In this document: positions 20,684-32,164 of the stretch, piece by piece
How positions within the stretch are numbered: position 1 is the stretch's first letter
Layout of the letters: the number at the start of each line of letters is the position of its first letter
Assembly: GCF_036711975.1 (NCBI RefSeq)
Contig: NC_091976.1
Location: 3,348,001 to 3,412,000 of the forward strand
Direction: 5' to 3'
Origin: Onthophagus taurus
Taxonomy: Eukaryota; Arthropoda; Insecta; Coleoptera; Scarabaeidae
DNA: 64,000 nucleotides
Notes under the pieces: generated by a model
Database searches by the model: none
Told to the model about the DNA's origin: nothing
What the model saw: only the letters and a program-made list of their open reading frames with translations
Made by a program: the position numbers and the translations under genes

Positions 20684-21129
20684 ACATAGAATTATATACC
20701 TAATTTTCTATATATCTGAAGAATATATTATTTTGTTTTTTTATGAACAAATAAAACCTTATGTTAAACTTTTGTAAAAACTTATATAATATTTATTATT
20801 ATTATTAAATATAATATTTATTTCAGTTAAAAATGTGTATTATGTTGTTTTAATATTGAAATAAACCTAATAAGAAGAAACTGTAATTATTTTTTTTATG
20901 CGGTGGACATGACGATTTTAAAAATTAGATATTGGTTGTGACGAATTTGTTCGTATGCGGCAAAACGAATCGCACACCAGATTGTCCACATACGCTCAAC
21001 GTAAAAAGCGCTTAAGAGGTTAAAACTAACAACACAAAACATGTTTTAAAAAAGGTCACACTACACAAGGTACTTAACAAATATAGTGTTAATTATAATT
21101 GCGAACTCATAATTGCAAAAATAGTTAGA

Positions 21130-21895
21130 CACAAACTCTTGGGTTCAGTAGAGGTCACTGGAAGAACTTTAAGCTCCTGTTCTATCTGAGGTGTATGGTG
21201 GTTTGGTATTAAAGATGAAGCTTGCGGCGATAACTGGGAGGTGGTTGGATTAGGAGGATGGAAAGTAGTGTTATTTGCACTTGAGTCATAAAAGGATGAG
21301 CACGTAGAAGGTGGCTGCCTGGAAAACTTGCGATCTGACCCTATGCTGATAAAGGGGAGAAAATGAAAAAGTTATAGAGGGGATCGTCCGTGTTCGCGTT
21401 TTCCTCCAATAGTTTTCTTCTATCTTCCGTTCGTTGTCGTACGCGTTCATCTCGCTGTTGAATCGATCGACTCATAATATCACAGATGTCGACAGTACCG
21501 TGTTTTTCCTTTTTCCGCATAGTATGTGCTGTTAAATTTGGAGTCTGAGGTGATGATACTGTTGCACGCTTCCTTTTTCCATTACCATTATCTCCAATAG
21601 AACCTAGGGGTTGCTCAACGACAGTTCTTTCATCATCGATTGAAAGTCTTCCATTGCAATCCTTCTTCCTCGTCCTGACTTTCCACCAAATTTTCACTCC
21701 TTGATGGTTCTCATGGAGGATGAGAATCGCAACCACACCTTCACGTGGGCCAGTTGTCATAAACGGTTCAAGGAATGACATCTGTTTTTGAAACTTCCAC
21801 GGCTTGACGTGCTGCGGAGCAGAACCACTTTTATAACATTTTTGCTGCCGTCGTCGAGCATCTCGAAAGCTGCATCTCAATTTCAGCCAAATATT
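21130..21895 (-). pseudogene. Harbinger D MADF-protein remnant
   Basis: On the minus strand, 21895-21341 reads IWLKLRCSFRDARRRQQ (second half of a MADF domain), WKFQKQMSFLEPFMTTG, a Lys/Arg-rich linker and DDPLYNFFIFSPL. The first half of the domain is not found next to it; by analogy with A and B it should lie as a separate exon beyond 22930 on this strand, where a mariner insertion now sits. The location inside the nuclease intron means this copy is also interdigitated. Confidence 0.6.
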
Positions 21896-22026
21896 TTTGG
21901 ATTCTTCTCCAACAAGTGTTTTATGATTTCTTTACTTATTTATTATATTATTTTTAAGAGAAATAGTTTTCAAATATTTTACTACTTTTCAATTTCTTTC
22001 TTTTCAGTACTTAATATCTTTTTTTA

Positions 22027-22930
22027 GATATTTGGCCAGTGGTGACAGCTATAAAAGTATGGCTTACAACTACAGAATGGGAGATCGAACGGTATCTAAT
22101 ATTGTAAAAGAGGTAGCTGTCGTTATATGGCAACGTATGCAACCAAAATACCTTCCAGAACATACGGCAAACGTATGGGAGTCAGTTGCTACCAGATTTG
22201 AACAAAGATGGCAATTTCCGCATTGCGTTGAAGCAGTGGATGGGAAGCATGTCGTAATCAAAAAGCCTGCAAACAGCGGTTCTTCTTACTATAATTATAA
22301 ACACACCTTTTCTGTGGTTTTATTAGCTACAGTTGATGCGGACTACAAATTTATCACCGTTGATGTTGGAGCTGATGGGAAGATTTAGTGATGCATATTT
22401 CAAGCAGTGTGCTAGGCAGAAAAATGATGAAACGCACTTTACTACTTCCGTCGCCGGCACATCTACCTACGATTACTAACTTAGTACCGTACGTTTTTGT
22501 AGGAGATGAAGCTTTATCAGAAAATCTAATGAGACCGTAACCAAGAAGATATGTAACTGGTAATTACGCTCATCAAGTTTTCAATGTTCGGCTTTCCCGA
22601 GCTCGATAGACAGTGGAATGTGCGTTTGGTGTACTAGCTTCACGGTTTCGTATTTTTAGAAGACCCTTTGAACGTAAAATTGACAAGGTAACTGACCTTG
22701 TAAAAGCAGCTTGTGTTTTACACAACTATTTACGATCGTCAGTACAGATCACAAATGATAATGTGGATGACATTGAACGATTTCCAGACAATCAATTACT
22801 TCCAGTACGTGGTAGCAATGTTAGAAATACGTCAAAAGCGTTTAGAGTAAGGAAACAATTCACAGAATACTTCAATAATTGGGGAGCTGTCCCATGGCAA
22901 CATCAAACCGTTATGCTTGGAAATTACTAA
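22027..22930 (+). pseudogene. Harbinger D nuclease, exon 2 remnant
   Basis: Starts after the acceptor TTTTTTTAG with YLASGDSYKSMAYNYRMGDRTVSNIVKEVA, and keeps the first catalytic D in VEAVDGKHVVIKKPANSGSSYYNYKHTFSVVLLA. A frameshift follows at 22386, then about 220 bp of scrambled coding with several stops. It recovers at 22613 (VECAFGVLASRFRIF, catalytic E) to the tail EYFNNWGAVPWQHQ and a stop. The middle D of the triad can no longer be read in frame. Confidence 0.88.
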
Positions 22931-23138
22931 CATTACACACAGTTTTGCAATTTTATACAGGGTGTTTTAAAACAACGTTTAAATATTTATAGGGGTAGTA
23001 CTACAGTCGAAAACAAGTCGAAAAGTGTTAATCAACATGGGTCCGAAAATCAACCGTTTTCGAAATACAGGATGTTAAATTTTTTTGGGACTACGTTTTT
23101 TCTTTTAAACTATAACTATTACAGATTTAAGACTTGGC

Positions 23139-23456
23139 AAATCGATACAGTATGAAACTGTCTCTTTTTGAGAATAGTATGATGTTTCCATTGCTTCCGG
23201 TTGAACCGGAAGTGAAAATAAATACCACTATTTTTTAGTTAGATAGCTTAATTCTAAACAATATTAATTCGAAAAAAAAATTTGTACTCCTTAAGGTTTC
23301 CGAGAAAAAAAACATTTTTTAAAGTAAATTATTAGAAAAATTGTATTGAGACAATGTAATACTAATTCTTTCGGTTTTTATAAGTTTCACAAATCGATGC
23401 AATATGAAACTGTCTCTTTTTGAGAGTAGTATGATGTTTCTATTGCTTCGAGTTGG
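23139..23456 (+). repeat. Direct repeat in the 5' region of mariner-like element 2
   Basis: About 65 bp (ATCGATACAGTATGAAACTG and on, from 23139) recurs from about 23391 with some 85-90% identity by eye. It suggests a local duplication before the transposase gene. Confidence 0.7.
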
Positions 23457-23643
23457 TATAAGTTATTCCATTACAAAATGTTATGCCAAGTGTACGGCCA
23501 TTAGTTACCAAAATTTGGCCATTACTAGGAGTAGGCTTTGCCTTACGTACAATCTGCTAAGATACATTAATTTGACGTTTCGTTCAAATTACGAAATAAC
23601 CAAACTCCAGTAATTTGATTTTGCGAAACCTGAAGTGAAATCG

Positions 23644-24679
23644 TTCGTAATGGTCTTGTATTCAAATGCTGAAATGAGCGATATGGTGTTTATGTACGGC
23701 CGTGCCTATGGAAATAGTTTGAGAGCACGTCGTTTCTATGCTGAAACATTCCCCAATCGCCAGCTACCTTCACATGTTACGTTTCAGTCACTTTTTACCG
23801 TCTTAAAGAAACTGGATCGTTTGAAAAAAGGTCTTATAATACCGGACGGCAGAGATCCCTATGTACACCGGAAATAGAAGAACAAATTTTAAATACAGTT
23901 GCTGAAAATCCCGAAACAAGTGTGAGAAGAATTTCGGCTCAAGTGGGTACAAGTGGATATGTTGTTTGGAGAACTCTCCATGAGCAACTTATTTACCCTT
24001 ACCATATCCAACGTGTCCAAGCCTTCAATCCTCCGGATTACCACGCACGGTTGACATTCTGTCAGTGGTTTTTACGAGAAGCTGCTGAACGTCGAGGATT
24101 CTCAGCTAACATACTTTTCACCGATGAAGCTGGTTTTACCAGAAATGGAATATTTAATTTCCACAATAATCATGTGTGGTCTGACGAGAATCCTCGAGCC
24201 GTTGTTGAAACCAAACATCAACAGCCTTTTAGTTTAAATATCTGGTTAGGCGTCGTAGGGGATAGGTTGTTGGGACCGATAGTTTTACCACAACCATTAA
24301 ATGGTCTAACATATTTGGATTTCTTGGAAAATCACTCTACCTCAACTTTTGGAAGACTATAAACCAGAGATTTACCGGCAATCTCTGGTTTATGCAGGAT
24401 GGAACTCCTGGGAGATGGATAGGACGAAGAGGCCCCATTGCATGGCCTGCACGTTCGCCGGATTTGAACCTGCTAGACTTTTGTTTATGGGGCTACTTAA
24501 AAAGCTTAATGTATGCGACACCTGTAAACGATGTTGAAGACTTGCGGCAACGAATAGAACAGGGTTGCCAGACAATTCGTGAAAACTACGGGTTATTTGA
24601 AAGAGTTCGGGCTTCCTTTGAACGTAGAATGAGAAACTGTATTGATGTTGCAGGTCGACATTTTGAACATCTTCAGTAA
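23644..24679 (+). pseudogene. mariner-like transposase (broken)
   Basis: Related to the intact transposase at 53721-54806. The N-terminal helix-turn-helix (YSNAEMSDMVFMYGRAYGNS ... YAETFPNRQLPSHVTFQ) runs to a stop at 23875-23877. Another frame (23922-24362) holds VRRISAQVGTSGYVVWRTL and FTDEAGFTRNGIFNF (first catalytic D). The third part (24392-24679) has MQDGTP (second D), a deletion of about 16 codons found in the intact relative (starting PHF), then RWIGRRG and SPDLNLLDFCLWGYLKSLMYA (third D). At least two frame changes and one deletion make it inactive. Confidence 0.9.
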
Positions 24680-24770
24680 AAAGCTTCGTTTTGATTAGTA
24701 TTAGTATTACGTTGTGTCAATTCAATTTTTCTAATAATTTATTTTAAAAAATGTTTTTTTTAGTTTTAGT

Positions 24771-24914
24771 TTTTGTATTTTATTGTTGCATGACAAAGAT
24801 AATTTTATGATATTTAAATTTATTTTTGTATAATGTCTTGTTACTTGAAACCTACATACACATGACCTGTGAAAATACAACTGTATGATATCACTAAATA
24901 AAATTATTATTATT
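24771..24914. other. AT-rich spacer, nothing recognised
   Basis: No coding frame or repeat end recognised between the truncated mariner copy and the GC-rich terminus that follows. Confidence 0.5.
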
Positions 24915-25075
24915 ACCAATTACGTCATATGGGATCGTCATATGGTATCGCGCCGCGCTTTACGGCTTTACCTTGCGCGGCCGACCTAGTGGACGGAGAT
25001 ACATTTATTTCCAATAATTCTTACAAAAACCGCGCCCCGCCGCGCCGCTCTTTCCGCGCTAGTGGACGGCCAGCT
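24915..25075. repeat. GC-rich terminus of an unidentified TAA-flanked element
   Basis: This stretch is far more GC-rich than its surroundings and contains the direct repeat CTAGTGGACGG (about 24989 and 25059). It ends in CGCTAGTGGACGGCCAGCT followed by TAA, as Harbinger elements do. It may be the right end of Harbinger D: a CACTAGC...CGCGGTTTT stretch near 12191-12211 resembles its inverse. The pairing is weak. Confidence 0.35.
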
Positions 25076-25090
25076 TAACGCATGCACATC

Positions 25091-25335
25091 GGGATGCGTT
25101 ATTATTAAATTTCATTGAAAACTACAGAGAGCTACCCGAGTTATGGAATGTTCCTTCGAAAGCATACTCAAATAAGGATAAAAGTAATGAAGCATACGAC
25201 CAGCTTCTGAGTATTTATAAACGAATTAAAACAAATGCAACTAGGGATAATGTTAAGAAGAAAATTATTTCTCTGAGAACTAACTACAGGAAAGAATTAA
25301 AAAAAGTGAAAGCTTCTAAAGGATTGATTCCCAAA
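25091..25335 (+). pseudogene. MADF-domain fragment
   Basis: One open frame reads LLLNFIENYRELPELWNVPS, then YSNKDKSNEAYDQLLSIYKR, KKKIISLRTNYRKELKKVK and SKGLIPKVVQ. This is a near-complete MADF domain of a different subfamily from those in Harbingers A-C. There is no start codon in frame: the 5' end abuts the GC-rich terminus at 25076, and the 3' end runs into the MITE-like repeat at 25345. The last ~60 bp recur at 40636-40700. Host transcription factor or transposon accessory gene cannot be decided here. Confidence 0.75.
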
Positions 25336-25344
25336 GTGGTCCAG

Positions 25345-25680
25345 GTGGACCCCCAGGGGACCACGGGAGAGTCGACGGGGGTCTACGTTGGCGTGACAAA
25401 AAAATGGGGGTTCACAATAGACTGCCTAAGTCTGACGTCACAGAGATGGGCGGAGCTTATACAGACTCCAAACAATTTCGTTGCTAACGATAAAACGCCA
25501 AAAAATGTCATTTGAAATGTCATCACTTAGTTTATTTTATTTTAACACTAATGAAAAATTGCATATGGTGATTTACCGTTAGCAACACAGTTAGCAACGA
25601 AAATGTTTGGAGTCGGTATAAGCTTCACCCATCTCTATGACGTCAAGGCTTAGGTTGTCTATTCGTAAGCGGGGGTCCAC
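25345..25680. repeat. MITE-like inverted-repeat element
   Basis: Begins GTGGACCCCC and ends with the inverse GGGGGTCCAC. The arms (about 130-150 bp, some decay and a ~60-bp insert in the left arm) share ATAGAC..CCTAAG..TGACGTCA.AGAGATGGG and GACTCCAAAC..TTTCGTTGCTAAC. No coding capacity. A second copy is split between 40701-40892 and 63764-63922. Confidence 0.8.
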
Positions 25681-25819
25681 GAAAATTTATCTGGTTTCGA
25701 TAATGAAGAACTAAAATGTTGGCTTGACTAATGTTGACCTATCAATGTAGGCAGATTATACTTATATTATATTACTTGCTAGTAATATTCAATTTTTATT
25801 AACACACAAATTATCGCAG

Positions 25820-26093
25820 GACCATATAGAAACATTATTTAGTATAATTCGTGCTCGTGGAGGATGTATGTAACAACAATACTACAGTAAAACAATTTAA
25901 AAATGCCTACAGAAGAGTACTCGTTCATCATGAGCTGTCTGGATCTGAATATGGCAACTGTTCTATATTAAATAGTTTACACATATTACATGTCAATCCA
26001 ATAGACAACATTTCGAACACTGTTAGTGATGTAGTACCAATAGCCAATATTGTTGTGTTACCGCGAATTGTGCATCGATTTAATTGTGCGTGA
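25820..26093 (+). pseudogene. P-element (THAP9-like) transposase exon, first part
   Basis: After a good acceptor (TTATCGCAG) the frame reads DHIETLFSIIRARGG; a 4-bp TGTA duplication then shifts it to NNNTTVKQFKNAYRRVLVHHELSGSEYGNCS, a hallmark block of P-element/THAP9 transposases. It ends in VHRFNCA and a stop at 26091-26093. The C-terminal continuation lies at 34373-34843, on the far side of the gypsy insertion. Canonical P transposase acts with GTP; only the C-terminal third is visible here. Confidence 0.85.
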
Positions 26094-26321
26094 GAATTCT
26101 TGACACTTACTGTACCGCTCGATGGACCACCCTAAAAGACTCTTAAGTAGGTTTGGTTGTTAAGAAATACCAATTTTAAAAGGTTTTAGGAATAGATTCG
26201 ATAGTTAAGGAAATAAGAGTAGCAATAATGTTTCAAAGTTACGAGGTTCATAAAAAGGGACAATTCCCCGTGAATACTTTTTAGAGCGTTCCTATGTTCG
26301 GGCCATCTAATGGTCGCTTAA

Positions 26322-26630
26322 GATTTTGATAAGTAAAAGACGCGCGCCCTTCAGGCGCCAGACGCCGTTATCTCCACTCGAGGGATGAATTCCAGGGTTC
26401 CGAAACCCCATTTAACCTCTCTGACTTTATTCAAAAGTCAGTCGTCAGAATAAATTCTAAATCATCGTTACTCTGCTCGTATTCCTACTAAATCAACGAA
26501 TAAGAAACAAAGGCAAGAAAATAAGCGAGAATCTCTAATAATTAATTGTAAGATTCTGTAGAGTTAGTAAAATAAAAAGAATTAGTCAAGACTTTGAGTT
26601 TTACTTCGAAAACCTACGAGGAATCCAACA
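26322..26630 (+). repeat. gypsy-1 5' LTR (matched part)
   Basis: Shares 309 bp with the 3' copy, from GATTTTGATAAGTAAAAG to ATCCAACA. The true start may lie further left (to about 26100). Confidence 0.85.
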
Positions 26631-26936
26631 TAAATTTGGCGACGAGGATGGGATGGTGTTGACGCTCAACTGAAGTCGTTTGGATCATCTGAAGAAACTA
26701 TTCAGCCCGACCGGTGAGCGACAATTTTTATTGTCTACGTCGACTCCATCTGTAAAAAGAAACCACACGATCGATCACTCTACCGAATTGGTTTGTTGGC
26801 CACAACTGTAATTCAACTCCTGATTCTACGAGTAGCAGAAAACATCGATCCAAGGTAAGATTTTCTTGCATTTTCTCTGTCTTGCTTTTCCTCTACTATT
26901 TCCTACCTTTTTCTCTCTAATCTTATTATCATCAAA

Positions 26937-27893
26937 ATGCCCCAAAACGACACACCCAATCAGTCAAACGCTTCTTCTCTCTCATTTAACTCTGCTAATA
27001 GTCACAACAACCTCGAACTCTCATTTTTAATACGGCTGATTCGCGACAACTTCGACGGAGATCGGTTTAAGCTCAGAAGTTTTATTAAACAAGTGGACTC
27101 TGTATTCGAACTTGCCACAATCACAAAAAGGTCCATTATTTTTGTTTGTAAAAAGTAAGATCACAGATCGTGCCCGCGAACAGGTAGATGTTCACTGCGA
27201 ACTGACTAGATCAATTGCTTGAAGAGCTCACCAGCATAAAACAAGAACCTTCCGAAAACGTTTCCAATTTTTACCAGAAACTTGAGGATCTTTCCTCTCG
27301 AATCCTAGCGTCAATCCACGGTTCGGAAGCAGACTCAAATAAACTTAAAGGTCGTCTCCTAATGATCAAAGACATGACTCTGAATCGATTTGTTTACCAC
27401 ACGCACCCCAATATCTCACAGATGCTTCGTTACCGCGAATTCGATAGCATCAGTAGTGCCCTACCAGCAGCAATCGCTGAAGAAAAGGCTCTTCGCCTCT
27501 CGTACAGAGTAACCTCGCAGAAATGCAAAATCTGCGGACGATCGAACCACCAGACTTCAGATTGTTTCCGTAATAAACCGCGACCGGTTGTTAATAAACA
27601 AATCCACTTCGCGCAATCCAAAACCGAGCCGCCGCGACAACCCGCAAGTTCCAACTCGCATCAAAAAGATGTCAAGCCGATACTGTAAAAATTTGGGACA
27701 CACGATCGAAGAATGTCGAAAGCGTCAATACAACAACTCGCGAAAAAATCAAAGTAATACCAATCTTAATTCTAATTCAACTAGAAACGTTAACTTTAAC
27801 CAAAATTTTCCCTCTACTCGAAAGTCACGGGAACCGCCGATTCAAGTCCCCACGGATCACATAACGCAAGCGCTACAAAATTTCGCGATGTAA
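26937..27893 (+). pseudogene. gypsy-1 gag, frameshifted
   Basis: Starts MPQNDTPNQSNASSL at 26937. The capsid-like region is split between frames (stop at 27156-27158; continuation from 27215, LEELTSIKQEPSENVSNFYQKLEDLSS ... HTHPNISQMLRYREFDS). A first zinc knuckle CKICGRSNHQTSDC is followed by a Pro/Lys-rich stretch. After another frame change comes a second knuckle-like SRYCKNLGHTIEEC, whose first cysteine is serine, and an Asn/Ser-rich tail to 27893. At least three breaks mean no functional capsid protein. Confidence 0.85.
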
Positions 27894-27899
27894 TTATTT

Positions 27900-30800
27900 C
27901 CAATTCTTACTGCGCCGCGAGCGAACTCACTTACGAGAATTTCCACTGTTCAAACTCCAAATGTAACGACAAAACCCTAAAATTTCTCATCGACACCACC
28001 GGTGCTTCCATATCTTTAATAAAACTATCTAGCCTCGACTCTTTTACTATTTCTAATTCCAACCCCGTATGTTTAAAAGGACTCAATCTAAACTCTCCGA
28101 TAACCACATTAGGAGAAACAAAGCTAGATCTTCTATTTCATTCTAAATCCATTAACGCAGCCTTCCACATCGTCGACAAACCGACAAACATCCCGTTCGA
28201 TGGCCTGATCGGAGATGATTTCTTCCAAACCCATAAAGCAACAATCAATTATTCTAATTCCACGCTGTATCTCGAGTCGTTACCATTTTCTATTCCAATT
28301 CAGAGGAACACACCTCAATTTTCTAACCTGACGATAACTGTTAGCCCTCGTTCCGAGACCGTAGTTCTCGTAAGAATCCTAAACCCAAATAATCGACGCG
28401 AAGGTCTTCTATTAAACCAAACAATCAAAAACGATGAGGCCCTACTAATTCCTAACTCACTTATCCACGTAAATCAAAATAACTGCGCCCTCGTCACAAC
28501 CGTAAATAAGAGTCTATTAACAAAAACGATTCCGACACCGGAACTCAGCATTGAGCCTGCTCCTATATTTAAACAAGTATTTTCAATATCCTCTGATTCT
28601 ACCATTTCAAAGACTCAACGCGTACAAATTTTAGAAAAAAATCTCCGACTCGAACTCAATCTAAACTCTCCGATAACCACATTAGGAGAAACAAAGCTAG
28701 ATCTTCTATTTCATTCTAAATCCATTAACGCAGCCTTCCACATCGTCGACAAACCGACAAACATCCCGTTCGATGGCCTGATCGGAGATGATTTCTTCCA
28801 AACCCATAAAGCAACAATCAATTATTCTAATTCCACGCTGTATCTCGAGTCGTTACCATTTTCTATTCCAATTCAGAGGAACACACCTCAATTTTCTAAC
28901 CTGACGATAACTGTTAGCCCTCGTTCCGAGACCGTAGTTCTCGTAAGAATCCTAAACCCAAATAATCGACGCGAAGGTCTTCTATTAAACCAAACAATCA
29001 AAAACGATGAGGCCCTACTAATTCCTAACTCACTTATCCACGTAAATCAAAATAACTGCGCCCTCGTCACAACCGTAAATAAGAGTCTATTAACAAAAAC
29101 GATTCCGACACCGGAACTCAGCATTGAGCCTGCTCCTATATTTAAACAAGTATTTTCAATATCCTCTGATTCTACCATTTCAAAGACTCAACGCGTACAA
29201 ATTTTAGAAAAAAATCTCCGACTCGAACATCTCAATTCCGAAGAAAAAACTTCCATTCGTTCTATTTGTCACGAGTATAACGACATATTTCATTTACCAA
29301 ATGACCAACTCACTTCTACCAACGCTGTTTCCCACAGTATCCCTACTTCGGACGAAGTCCCTATCCATGCTAAAACTTATCGATACCCTGAAATTCATAA
29401 GAACGAAGTTAACAAGCAAATTGACAAAATGCTTAAGCAACGTATAATCAAGCCCTCGACCAGTCCTTGGTCTAGCCCCCTTTGGGTCGTCCCGAAAAAA
29501 CTCGATGCATCCGGCGAACGCAAGTGGCGGATCGTAATAGATTATCGCAAACTAAATGAGAAAACTATCGGAGACGCTTACCCCTTGCCGAATATCGAGG
29601 ATATTTTAGACCAATTGGGTCACGCGCAATATTTCACGACCCTGGACTTGGCGAGCGGGTTCCACCAAATCCCAATGGACCCAAAAGATAGTTCCAAGAC
29701 CGCGTTTACAACTCCCAACGGTCATTACGAGTACCTGCGAATGCCTTTCGGGTTAAAGAACGCACCCGGCAGCTTTCAAAGGTTGATGAACAATGTCCTC
29801 ACTGGTTTAACACATAATCAGTGTTTCGTTTACCTGGACGACGTCGTGATTTACGGTAGTTGCCTTTCTGACCTCAACAACAAACTTAAAAACGTATTTT
29901 CACGCCTAAGATCGAATAATCTTAAACTACAACCGGACAAGTGTGAATTCTTAAATAAATCATGTCAATACCTTGGTCACGTAATTTCAGATAAAGGTTT
30001 ACAACCAAATCCCGCGAAAGTCGACGCGATCAAATCAATTCAGAAACCGCGTAACGTTAAGGAAATCCGCACCTTTCTTGGTATGGTCGGTTACTATCGG
30101 AAATTCATAAAAGAATTTTCTAGTATCGCAAAGCCACTCACCAAACTCCTTAAAAAGGATGTTGATTTGACCTGGTCTAATGACCAAGAACACGCGTTTC
30201 AGACACTTAAAACTAAATTGACCGAAAAACCAATCCTTCAATACCCCGACTTCACACGTGAATTCGTTTTAACCACTGACGCCTCCAATATCGGCGTTGG
30301 AGGAGTCCTTTCGCAGATCCACAATAACGAAGATCTACCCATTTCTTACTATTCAAGAACACTGAATCCCGCCGAAGCAAATTATTCAACCACCGAAAAA
30401 AAATTATTGGCCATCCTAAGATCGATGGAACATTTTAGACCCTATTTGTACGGTCGAAAATTCACTATCTATATCGACCATAGACCCCTCCAATGGCTTT
30501 TTAATTGTCAGAATCCTTCTTCTCGGCTCGTAGGTTGGCGACTACGAATGAATGAATACGAGTACGACATAAAATATAAACCTGGTCGAGTCAATTCCAA
30601 CGCCGACGGTCTATCCCGTCTTCTCCCTGATCAAAATTTGATAGGTCTTACTATTCCCCAAGAACCCGGATACCGTGAGTTTATTAAATTCCATTATACC
30701 AACCAAGATGTAATCATTTTCAATAAAGACAACCGTCAGCTAGCAAAACTCCGCGACCCAGCATTAATCTTTTGGTCACAAGACCTGGACGAAGCCAACC

Positions 30801-32151
30801 CTTACACAGATTACATAACTTCTAATTTCGACATCAACAATCTCAAACCTTCCATGAACAGTGTTATAAAGATCTCGAATCCGAACCAAACCTTCTATAT
30901 CGCATTCAGTACTACACATCACTTCGACAAACTCGAATGCAAAGACCTGTTCCAATGTCTTCAAAATTTTAAAAGAATTATCCGCGAAAAAGAATTCGTT
31001 CTCATTCCCCCCGACAATCATAAACACATCAAGCGACAAAACCTCTATGAGATGCTTAAATTTGTATTCAAAAAGAATACAATTACCATTTTCGACAATA
31101 CACGCGCTACTCCCAAAAATAAAACGGAAATCGACCAAATTCTCATAGATAATCACGATAGCAAGCTCTCTGGTCATTACGGTTTTAATAAAACATATTC
31201 TAAAATCAAGGAAAATTTCTATTGGCCCTCTATGAAAAAGGACATACGCCACTATGTCAAACATTGTAAATCATGTCAAATGAACAAAACCAATTTTAAA
31301 CCCACAAGCCGATGGAAATTACCAGTACATCCGACAAACCCTTCGAAAAATTGGCACTGGATATCGTAGGTCCATTACCAATAACGGAAAACGGAAATCG
31401 ATTAATTCTCACAGCCCAGGATGACCTTACAAAGTTTAGCTTTGCCGAACCGATCCCAAATCATGAATCGCTAACAATAGCAAAAACTTTTACCAAATTA
31501 ATTACATATTTCGGAATCCCCAAAACTATCCTGACCGATCAAGGTCCTGACTTTATGTCTCAACTAATAAAAGACTTGACCCAGTTGTTCAAGACTAAAC
31601 ACTTATCTACTACTCCCTATCACCCTCAGACCAATGGAGCCCTTGAACGTTCTCACCTAACGCTCAAGGATTACCTTAAACACTACATCAAACCATCTCA
31701 AAATGATTGGGATGAGTACTTCCACTTTGCGATGTTCAGTTATAATACCTCCGTACATAAGTCCACAAGTTATCGCCCATACGAATTACTATTCGGAAGC
31801 AAACCCTATCTCCCATCGTCGCTCCTGCAGGAACCGAAACCCTCTTATACATACGATGATTATGTCAAGTCCTTGCAATGCAGGTTGAGCAATTCATTCA
31901 AAATAGCTCGGGAGAATATTATAAATTCTAAAACTATCAGCAAAGAACGATACGACAGAAAAACAAATAAAATTAATTTCAAAATAGGCGACATGTGCTA
32001 CGTTACAAACAAAAGTATAAACCCAAAGCTTTCAAAGAAATTGTCCCCCAATTTTAAGGGACCATATAAAATTACAAATGTCTTTTCCAATCAAACCGTC
32101 GAAGTCGAAACAGGGAAAAAGAAGGTCAGATATCATCTGAATCTATTGTAA
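27900..32151 (+). pseudogene. gypsy-1 pol (protease, RT, RNase H, integrase), broken
   Basis: The protease reads FLIDTTGASISL (about 27980), with an extra Thr in the usual D-T-G triad. A 573-bp in-frame tandem duplication follows. Reverse transcriptase (from about 29429, WRIVIDYRKLNEKTIGDAYPL) has YLDD at 29830-29841; RNase H has TTDASNIGVGGVLSQ and YSTTEKKLLAILRS. The integrase zinc domain (HYGFNKTYSKIKENFYWP ... CKSCQ) lies in one frame, which ends at 31369. The core (LALDIVGPLP, TDQGPDFMS, YHPQTNGALERSH) continues in the -1 frame to 32151. The shift falls on TTTTAAA at 31294-31300. Confidence 0.9.
28081..29226 (+). repeat. 573-bp tandem duplication in pol
   Basis: 28081-28653 and 28654-29226 read the same by eye. 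The unit starts ACTCAATCTAAACTCTCC and ends CTCCGACTCGA. 573 is a multiple of three, so the frame continues. It duplicates part of the protease and the protease-RT linker. Confidence 0.95.
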
Positions 32152-32164
32152 CCCTTCTTTTCAG

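Larger units (their letters stand above)
12582..21019 (+). mobile_element. piggyBac-like element 2, split by a BEL retrotransposon
   Basis: Ends CCTCTTAAGCGCTT (left, 12582) and the inverted AAGCGCTTAAGAGG (right, to 21019) are flanked by TTAA at 12578-12581 and 21020-21023. Its own DNA is 12582-12646 plus 19307-21019. It lies in the intron of the Harbinger D nuclease and encodes a damaged transposase. Confidence 0.92.
22958..24770 (+). mobile_element. mariner-like element 2, right end truncated
   Basis: The left end TA-CAGGGTGTTTTAAAAC is typical of insect mariner-like elements. The segment 23306-23350 recurs inverted at about 24716-24762, so long terminal repeats of about 400 bp are implied, but the right copy stops before its outer part. 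The element probably lost its right terminus. It carries a broken transposase on +. Confidence 0.75.
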
